Shown here in pieces: positions 32,575 to 40,300 of a stretch of DNA of 43,252 bases (its first letter is position 1; each line of letters starts with the position of its first letter). A model generated the notes under the pieces. It had not been told where the DNA came from and did no database searches. It worked only from the letters and a program-made list of their open reading frames with translations. The position numbers and the translations under genes were made by a program. The DNA is taken from the NCBI RefSeq assembly GCF_009905605.1, contig NZ_JAAAKZ010000030.1:1-43252 (forward strand), in the 5' to 3' direction. This DNA is from Runella sp. CRIBMP. GTDB taxonomy: Bacteria > Bacteroidota > Bacteroidia > Cytophagales > Spirosomataceae.

Positions 32575-32974
32575 TGTTTTCGTGGCTTACTTCACTTAAT
32601 GGTTTTCTTCCTGCTATTTTGAAAATTTGCTATCGCCATCAGGTTTTAGATGCCTATTTTTTTCAATATGGCATGAAAATTGTGCAAGGAAACGCGGCTT
32701 TTTTCTGTCGCCATTCCCCCATTTTTGCCTTCAAGAAGGGAGAGCATCCTTTCTTTTGGCGCTGTTTTGTCTTTTGATGACCTGTTCCAAGGCCGCAAAT
32801 TAGCCACTTTTACCTTTGCCTTTTTTCCCCTCGTCGGAATAAGCTTCTCCGTGTATTACAAAAAAACAAAACCGGTAAACAGTATAACGATTTGGCTAAA
32901 TCGTCGGATTAGTTCTTGTTACAAAATGACTAAGTAGTTCTTAGTTTATCCGAACAAATTTATTCTCAAATTGT
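32575..32974. other. 400-base intergenic region upstream of the SprB-repeat gene
   Basis: No gene of substance is seen. The rightmost part holds copy B of the shared repeat element. The left 300 bases show only short chance frames. Confidence 0.5.
32881..32955 (+). repeat. Upstream repeat element, copy B (SprB-repeat gene)
   Basis: Second copy of the element at 31274-31347, ending 19 bases before the ATG of the adhesin gene. The 19-base core (32890-32908) is identical. Likely promoter or regulator-binding region common to both genes. Confidence 0.75.
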
Positions 32975-35581
32975 ATGGTTGTTTTTTACCGCTTCCGTCT
33001 CTCTAAATATTTATTGACAACAATCCTTTCTTTGTTGTGTATGCTGACGGGAATATTGAGGTCTTATGCACAGACCGAAACCTTTCCTGCGGGCTCGTAC
33101 ATCATCAACATGGGGATTACCCCGCAAACTCAAACTAACGCTTTGAGGCCTTACGGGTTGATATACGATTTGTTGAAAAACAACAAAATTCCTGTCAAAT
33201 GGGTCATCAGCCAAACCAAAGGCATTGATGGCATAGACTTTAGCCACCAAGGTGTAGATTTTAGAGGCGGGACGTTCATCATTCCAGCCCCTTTCCGAAA
33301 CGCATCGGTGAATGGCAAAATTAGCAGCTATGGCGTTTCGGGGATAACCACGACGAGCCCGTTGACGGTGAACGTAACTTATACGCTCAATTCCGCGCCC
33401 CGCTGGACGTTGGACGACCAGAATGGAGCAATTGCCACAGGCTTCTTCAGTCAGGCGGGAATTCCAGCCTCAGCTTACAACTATAAAAATCCCCAAGCAT
33501 TGGGAGTTTGCGATGATATTTTTGTGATGCCCCACGCCGACCCCACATGGAGTACCCATAGCAACCTCTACAACTGGAACCGTACGCAGTTTGGGGCGAT
33601 TTGGGCGGGTTGCAAAGCCGTTTCGGAATTAGAAAACATGAACAATGGAAGTTTGCAAACTAACTTTTTGGCCACGAACGTAGGCCCTATTGGCAATGCC
33701 TTGGTGTTTTCTGGTTCACACAGTGATGGAAGCCCTCCTTATACTCGTCTTAACCCAAGTAGTCCTGCTTCGCAATACATGGGTTCGACAGATGCAGCCC
33801 ATCCCGGAGGTGCCGAACAAATCTATCTGCCCAAAGCAGGGGGAGGCTGGCGGCCTTCGACCCAGGTCATTGCTTTCGACCCTAGCCAATCCAATGTACC
33901 AGGGTTGTCGCCTGGGCCAGCAGCTGTGATTGTTTTCGGCCGTGGTTTTGGCCTGAATACTTCTGGCTACGTGATGTACGAAGCGGGTCATGACATCAAA
34001 AAAGCAGGTGGTACGGCCAGCGTAGCTGCTATTCGTGCCTTTTTTAATTTTAGCCTTTTGTCTTCTGTCGATAAAGTGCCTTTTATCAGTGTGGCAAATG
34101 TTCCTACAACCATGTCAATAGGGGTTGGCTATGCCGTCAGCGTTACGGCTACCTCTCCTGTATCATCTCCGCTTACTTATCAATGGACGAGTAGCTGCGG
34201 AGGTACTTTTGCCAATGCCTCGGCGGCCAGTACAACATTTACCCCTCCCAATGTGGGTAGTGTTACTTCCTGTATGATTACCGTCACAGTGTCTGACGCC
34301 TGCGGTAGGCAAACTTCCACTGCCACGCCTATCACTATTCAGCCCTGTACTCAATCGGTTACTTCGTCGGTAACACCGTTGTGTCCTGGTGCTACCAATA
34401 CTGGGGTTATTGATATGACTGTTACGGGCGGCACTGCCCCCTATACTTATACATGGACTCGCTCTGGTGGCGGTTCGGGCTCAGGCTCAGGCACCACTAT
34501 ATCTGGTCTTGCGACTGGCACCTACACCGTTACGATTACCTCTTCTACTGGCTGTGCCAATACTTTTACGGCTATCGTGGGTACGTATCCTGCCATTGTC
34601 ATTACCCCAACAGTCACTCCAGTGGCTTGTAATGGCGGTGCTACGGGTTCTATCAGTTTGGCGGTATCGGGTGGTACGCCAGGCTATACCTACAATTGGG
34701 GCGGAGGCATAACCACCCAAAACCGCAGTGGTCTAACGGCTGGTAACTATAGCGTGACTGTCACCGATGCCCAAGGATGTACCGCTAACGCAAACAGCAT
34801 CAGCGTAACCCAACCCGCAGCAATCAGTGCAACACCAACCGTAACAAATGTGCCTTGTTTTGGTCAATCTACGGGTGGTATCACACTGGCAGTCACTGGC
34901 GGAACCGCCCCCTATACCTATCAATGGAACGACGGCGCCTCTACCAAAGACCGTACCAATATCCCCGCAGGCACATATAGCGTAATCATCACTGACTCAA
35001 GAAGCTGTACGGGAACAGTAACCAACATTTTCGTTACGCAGCCTTCTGCCGCCCTTACGGCTTCTTTGTCAAAAACTGAGCCAACCTGCGGAGCCACCAA
35101 CGGAAGCGTGACGGCGACGGTATCGGGTGGTACGGCTCCTTATACCTACGACTGGAACGGTACGCCAACCGGCGACGGAACCGCTACCATCACTGGCTTG
35201 GCCTCGGGAAATTATCAGGTCACTATCACCGATGCCAGAAACTGTACTTTTATTGCTACCATCACTTTAACAAACGTCGCCACAATGGTATTGACTACCA
35301 ATGTGACAAACCCGACTTGCCCGCCTGGCTCTAATGCACCTTTGGGCGAAAATGGAGTAATTGATTTGGTAGTAAACGGTGGCACCGCACCATTTACCTA
35401 CAATTGGACAACCTCAAATGGGACAGGTCTTATACCAACAGCTCAGGACCAATCAGGCCTTTCTGCTGGAACTTATAACGTAACCGTGACGGATGCCGTT
35501 GGCTGCACGGCAAGTACTTCAGTGACACTTACTGCCATAAATCCTTCACCGGTCAAGCCAGTAACAATAAATAATAACTAA
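32975..35581 (+). CDS. SprB-repeat secreted adhesin-like protein (868 aa)
   Basis: A signal peptide (TILSLLCMLTGILRSYAQ) is followed by a roughly 320-residue N-terminal domain (about 34-355) that I cannot name; it opens with FPAGSYIINMGITPQTQTN and has LRPYGLIYDLLKNNKIPVKW and a Cys in LGVCDDIFVMPHADP. A PKD/Ig-like domain (about 366-452) and five SprB repeats (about 453-860) complete it. Each repeat has GGTAPYTYxW and, later, GLxxGxYxVTxTDAxGC. SprB is the mobile adhesin of Flavobacterium gliding. The protein ends NPSPVKPVTINNN with no type IX C-terminal sorting domain that I can see, so how it is secreted or attached is unclear. It shares upstream repeat B with the pseudo-caspase gene. Confidence 0.85.
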   Translation: MVVFYRFRLSKYLLTTILSLLCMLTGILRSYAQTETFPAGSYIINMGITPQTQTNALRPYGLIYDLLKNNKIPVKWVISQTKGIDGIDFSHQGVDFRGGTFIIPAPFRNASVNGKISSYGVSGITTTSPLTVNVTYTLNSAPRWTLDDQNGAIATGFFSQAGIPASAYNYKNPQALGVCDDIFVMPHADPTWSTHSNLYNWNRTQFGAIWAGCKAVSELENMNNGSLQTNFLATNVGPIGNALVFSGSHSDGSPPYTRLNPSSPASQYMGSTDAAHPGGAEQIYLPKAGGGWRPSTQVIAFDPSQSNVPGLSPGPAAVIVFGRGFGLNTSGYVMYEAGHDIKKAGGTASVAAIRAFFNFSLLSSVDKVPFISVANVPTTMSIGVGYAVSVTATSPVSSPLTYQWTSSCGGTFANASAASTTFTPPNVGSVTSCMITVTVSDACGRQTSTATPITIQPCTQSVTSSVTPLCPGATNTGVIDMTVTGGTAPYTYTWTRSGGGSGSGSGTTISGLATGTYTVTITSSTGCANTFTAIVGTYPAIVITPTVTPVACNGGATGSISLAVSGGTPGYTYNWGGGITTQNRSGLTAGNYSVTVTDAQGCTANANSISVTQPAAISATPTVTNVPCFGQSTGGITLAVTGGTAPYTYQWNDGASTKDRTNIPAGTYSVIITDSRSCTGTVTNIFVTQPSAALTASLSKTEPTCGATNGSVTATVSGGTAPYTYDWNGTPTGDGTATITGLASGNYQVTITDARNCTFIATITLTNVATMVLTTNVTNPTCPPGSNAPLGENGVIDLVVNGGTAPFTYNWTTSNGTGLIPTAQDQSGLSAGTYNVTVTDAVGCTASTSVTLTAINPSPVKPVTINNN

Positions 35582-35702
35582 CATTTTGAACGGCTCGAAT
35601 AAGGCAAAGGCATTCCAAAAAGAGGTGCCTACAAGGACACCGACGGATTGTCTGCCACTGGGTTTAACTAGGTAGAAAGGAAAAAAATAAAAAATATTTC
35701 TA

Positions 35703-37343
35703 ATGAAAGACAAACTGAATATTAAATCCAGTACTGCACGTAAAGATAATGTGCTACCCCCTGGCCAAAGGAATCTATTCTTGATAGTATCTTTTGTGGA
35801 GGGGGCAGCTGTTATGGTTATAGAGTTACTGGGTGCAAAGATTGTAGCCCCATTTTACGGAACCTCGATGTATGTTTGGGCGTCTGTATTGGGTGTTACG
35901 CTCATTGCGCTTTCCAGCGGATATTTTATTGGAGGTAGTGTTTCTAATAAATATAAAGATAAAAGCCCACTCTTTGTTGTACTTGCTGTTGGGGCAATAT
36001 TAACAATAATTGCCCCCAGAATTGCGCCAACTATCATGATGGCTACAACTGACTTTGGGGTGCGTATCGGCTCACTAATTTCGGTTTCAATCTACCTATT
36101 GCCTCCCATTTTTTGCATGGGGATGGTTTCTCCCATCATTATACAGCTCATTAATCAATCTCAGGAAAATGCAGGGCAAACGGCTGGTACAATCTACGCC
36201 ATTTCAACAGTCGGGGGCATACTTGCTACGTTTCTTGCGGGGTTTGTGTTAATCCCCGAACTAGGCATCCAAACCACTGCAACTTTTACAGGACTCGTGC
36301 TGATAATCATTTCGGCAATCGGTATGCTAAGTCGAAAACAAAAAACACAGGCCGCTCTCACCTTTGGCCTTTTTGTTCTTTTCGTTCCGTTTGTCTATAG
36401 CAAACCTACCGGTGACCCCGCTATCACAATACAGTATCAGTCAAGTGGTATATTGGGAGAATGGACAGTTGTAGATCATAAAGGTTTTGCACGAGACGGC
36501 CGACAAGTTAACACACGGCAGTTGCTGCTCAATGGAGTAGACCAAACTTTTACTAATGTGGGCATCCAGCCATTTTCAGTATGGAGATACCCCCATAAAG
36601 TGACGGCTTTGGCGGGGATAAAACCGGCAAAAAGTAAGGCTTTGCTATTGGGAATGGGTGGTGGAAGTATTGCTTATAACTTGATTAAACTGGGTTTTGA
36701 GCTTGATATTGTGGAATTGGACGAACGGATTCCGTTTATCGCTGAGCAATGGTTTGGATACGACCCAACCTCTTCTAATCTAATCATTGATGATGCACGT
36801 CATTACATTCGAAATACTGCTAAAAAATACGATGTAGTCATTTTAGATATTGTAAATGGGGAGGTACAGCCCTCCCACATGTTTACCCAAGAAGGGTTAA
36901 GGGAGTTAAAGACTGCATTAAATGACGATGCTTTGGTTATTGTGAATTTTCAGGGTCAACTAGATACAGATGACCCCACACTTTCACGTGCTCCTCGTTC
37001 GGTTATCAAAACATTTGAATCCATTGGTTACAAAATGTTTGCTGTTAAGAATGAAAGTAAGTCCATCTCTGCGGATTTGTTGATCTACGGAACTCCAGGC
37101 TCACTAAATATTAAAGAGGCTCTCAGCCAAAACTTAAGATACAATGAGCTTTTGTTGAACGATCACTTTTCAGCGGCTGATTATGCCCCAATAACAGGGT
37201 ATGAGTTAGGAGATGTTGATGTGATGACTGATGACAAGCCCAACTTAGAACTACTGAATACTCCCACTGTTCTGAATTGGAGAAAAAATAAGATTGAATA
37301 CACAGTAAATGGACTCATCAAAAAAGGGGTGCCCATTTACTGA
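35703..37343 (+). CDS. Membrane-fused spermidine-synthase-like protein
   Basis: 546 residues. The first 230 form seven or so membrane helices (from VSFVEGAAVMVIELLGAKIV onward) of the kind fused to spermidine-synthase domains. The C-terminal part is a Rossmann methyltransferase/aminopropyltransferase-like domain: ALLLGMGGGSIAYNLIKLG for nucleotide binding, DIVELDERIP, and YDVVILDIVNGEVQPSHMFT where soluble SpeE proteins have a D-x-x-D-P loop. The motif variant and the missing product-loop Asp pair make true polyamine synthesis uncertain; substrate unknown. The start is the ATG at 35703. It sits between two SprB-repeat genes on the same strand, a pairing suggesting it modifies or helps export the surface proteins. 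That link is inference. Confidence 0.9.
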   Translation: MKDKLNIKSSTARKDNVLPPGQRNLFLIVSFVEGAAVMVIELLGAKIVAPFYGTSMYVWASVLGVTLIALSSGYFIGGSVSNKYKDKSPLFVVLAVGAILTIIAPRIAPTIMMATTDFGVRIGSLISVSIYLLPPIFCMGMVSPIIIQLINQSQENAGQTAGTIYAISTVGGILATFLAGFVLIPELGIQTTATFTGLVLIIISAIGMLSRKQKTQAALTFGLFVLFVPFVYSKPTGDPAITIQYQSSGILGEWTVVDHKGFARDGRQVNTRQLLLNGVDQTFTNVGIQPFSVWRYPHKVTALAGIKPAKSKALLLGMGGGSIAYNLIKLGFELDIVELDERIPFIAEQWFGYDPTSSNLIIDDARHYIRNTAKKYDVVILDIVNGEVQPSHMFTQEGLRELKTALNDDALVIVNFQGQLDTDDPTLSRAPRSVIKTFESIGYKMFAVKNESKSISADLLIYGTPGSLNIKEALSQNLRYNELLLNDHFSAADYAPITGYELGDVDVMTDDKPNLELLNTPTVLNWRKNKIEYTVNGLIKKGVPIY

Positions 37344-37389
37344 TCAACAATAAAGCAGTTTATGTTTTAATCGAATTAAAAAAAATAAT

Positions 37390-40300
37390 ATGGAAGCGAT
37401 ATGTACCTACGTAACTAAACAAATAAAAGATAAGTCTTCGAGGATTTATTGTTATTTGTCGCGTATCACAGTTGTTTTATGCCTGTTTTGGGGCGGTGTA
37501 GCGGTTGTCCATGCCCAGACTGCGACCATTCCTTCAACCAAATCAACGCTGCTTTATAAAGCAGCCAATACCCGCAACTACGGCTCATGCCAGGGTATTG
37601 GTCCAGATAATGCTACCAATTACCAGCAAAACGCCCTCATTCAATTTGATTTGTCGACTATTCCTGCGGGGGCAACCATCACCTCGGCAACCCTCAGAAT
37701 GGTACACGCACCAAATGGTACAGGATGGGATAACGAGGCAGGTTCAGCGTTCACGTCAATCATCAGAAGGGTTACCACTGATTGGGTAGAAGGTACGGTC
37801 TGTAATGCAGCTCAGTCAGGGTCATCTACTTGGAATAGTCCCGGAACTGGCAGCTGGACTGGAGGGAGTTACGCCGCTACCAACTATGGCACACTAACGG
37901 CTGGTGCGCCTGATGCTGCGGGTACGGTTTATAATATCACCATTACAACGTTAGTTCAGGAGTGGTACAATGGTACATCGCCCAATCATGGTTTGGGTAT
38001 AGTACCTGCTACTCTTGTAGGTGACAAAGAAGAATCATGGTACTACATGTACAGCGACGATGCAGCTGATGCGAATAACCGTCCTCAACTTATTGTAAAC
38101 TACTCGCTTCCACCAGTGGGTGGAACAGCCAGTAAAACAGATGCCTGTATCGGTGTGGCCAATGGTTCAATAACTGTATCTAACCCAACTGGCGGAAGCG
38201 GTACGTACCAGTACCGAGTCAACACTGGTGCTTGGCAGAGCAGTAATGTATTTAACAGCCTTACTGCCGGAAACTATACGGTGCAGATACGAGACGCAAA
38301 TAATATCACGAACCAAACGACGCTCACCCCCAACCCCCTTGTGGTCGGTAGTTTACCCGACTCCGACGGGGATAATATTTCGGACGCGTGCGATTTAGAC
38401 GATGATAACGACGGCATATTGGATACCGTGGAGGGCACTGGCAACATAGACGGAGATGGCTTAAATAATTCATTGGATAACGATTCTGACGGAGATGGAT
38501 GCTTCGATGCCATTGAAGGCGGAGGAGCTTTTACAAGTGTAGATGCCAATGGCCGGCTAACGGGAGGAGTTGGTTCAAATGGTGTTCCAACAATTGCGGG
38601 TGGTGGTCAAACCGTTGGAGGCAGTCAGGTGGCTACGAGGGTTGTTATTTTGACCAACCCGAGCAATCAATCGGTGGCTGCGGCTGCACCGGCCACCTTC
38701 AGTATTTCTGCTCGCGGTGACAACGCCACCTCCTACAGTAGCGGTACGCCCAGCTACGGTACAGCAGGCAACTCCAACGCTGGCTTACTTTACCAATGGT
38801 ATTTGGGTGACCCTGATGCCGGAGGAACGGCGCTGACAAACACGGGAGTGTATAGCGGAGTAACAACGGCTACGCTCAATATAACAAACAGTACGGGGCT
38901 ATACGGAAGTACTTATTACGTGGTAGTCACGCATAGTTCTAATGATTGCGCTCGATTCAAACGCTCAGCGGCGCTTACGTTGTTTTGTGGCAGTATCACT
39001 GCCTCTGTGGTATCACAAACTAATATAAATTGCTTTGGTGCATCTACCGGTTCAGTAACTGTAGTAGGCTCAAATGGTCTTGCGCCATATACTTACAAAT
39101 TAGGAAGTGGGGCTTTTGGTGGTTCTGGTACGTTTTCTAACTTAACTGCTGGCACTTATATCATAACTGTTCGTGATAATGGCGGTTGTGAGGAGACCGT
39201 TAATTTTACAATTACGCAGCCTTCCGCAGCTTTAGTAGTTAGCCAATCGACCGTTCAACCACAATGTTTTGCCGCAGGAAGCATAACACCTACGGTAACC
39301 GGAGGAACAGCCCCTTATATCTATGACTGGGCGGACTTAGCTGGAACCAATAATACCAGTAGCCGAACAGGTTTAACTGCCGGTACGTATAATCTGACCG
39401 TTATCGACTCAAAGGGCTGTACGGTTTCGAGTGGAAATATTGTTTTGAATACTCCCAGCAATTGTGACCCGATTGATATTTGCCGCAGTAGTGTCGCTGA
39501 GGTTTTCTCAGTTGCTCCTAACCCCGCCAATATATCCTACACCTGGACGGTTCCTCCTGGGGCAGTCATAACATCAGGACAAGGTACGCCGGAAATCACG
39601 GTTAATTGGACGGGAGTTACGCCTGGAACTTACCAAGTGTGTGTTGTGGCGGTGAATGATTGTAACGAAAGTGCCCAGACCTGCATCGATGTTGATGTAA
39701 TTCAGCCAACCGCGCAGGCTTTTGTTGTACTGCCCGTTTGTAAAGACAGAACAATCAGTTTGCAGGCTACTGGTGGGGTTTCATATTCTTGGACGGGGCC
39801 AAGCGGTTTTACGTCATCCAGCCCCAACCCCACCATACTAAATGCCAATGCCGCAATACACAATGGTACTTATACGGTTGTCGTTACGGATGCTTCGGGC
39901 TGTCAGGCTACGGCTACCGTCAACGTTACGGTAGAAGATAACCCCGTCCTGACCACTGCGTCGGTTACGAATGCTACCTGTAACCAATCAAACGGAGCAA
40001 TTAACATTACAGTGACTGGCGGAACGCCCGCTTATGATTTCGATTGGAATAATGGAGCCACAACCGAAGACTTGACCAATTTGAGCAGCGGTAGCTATAC
40101 CCTAATTGTCACGGATTCAAAAGGTTGCTTTCAGACTTCAACCGTTGCTGTCATAAGTACAAACGGACCGGCTGTGACAAACACCAAGACAGATGTAACA
40201 TGTAACGGTACAAGCACGGGAACTATAACCCTGACTGTAACAGGCGGAACGGCTCCTTATACCTACTTGTGGGCCGATGGAGCTACTACCAAAGATAGAA

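Noticed and set aside
32680-32937. 85-residue frame (and a 68-residue one) before the SprB-repeat gene
   Set aside because: No motif, runs through the shared repeat element, and lacks any promoter or signal peptide of its own.
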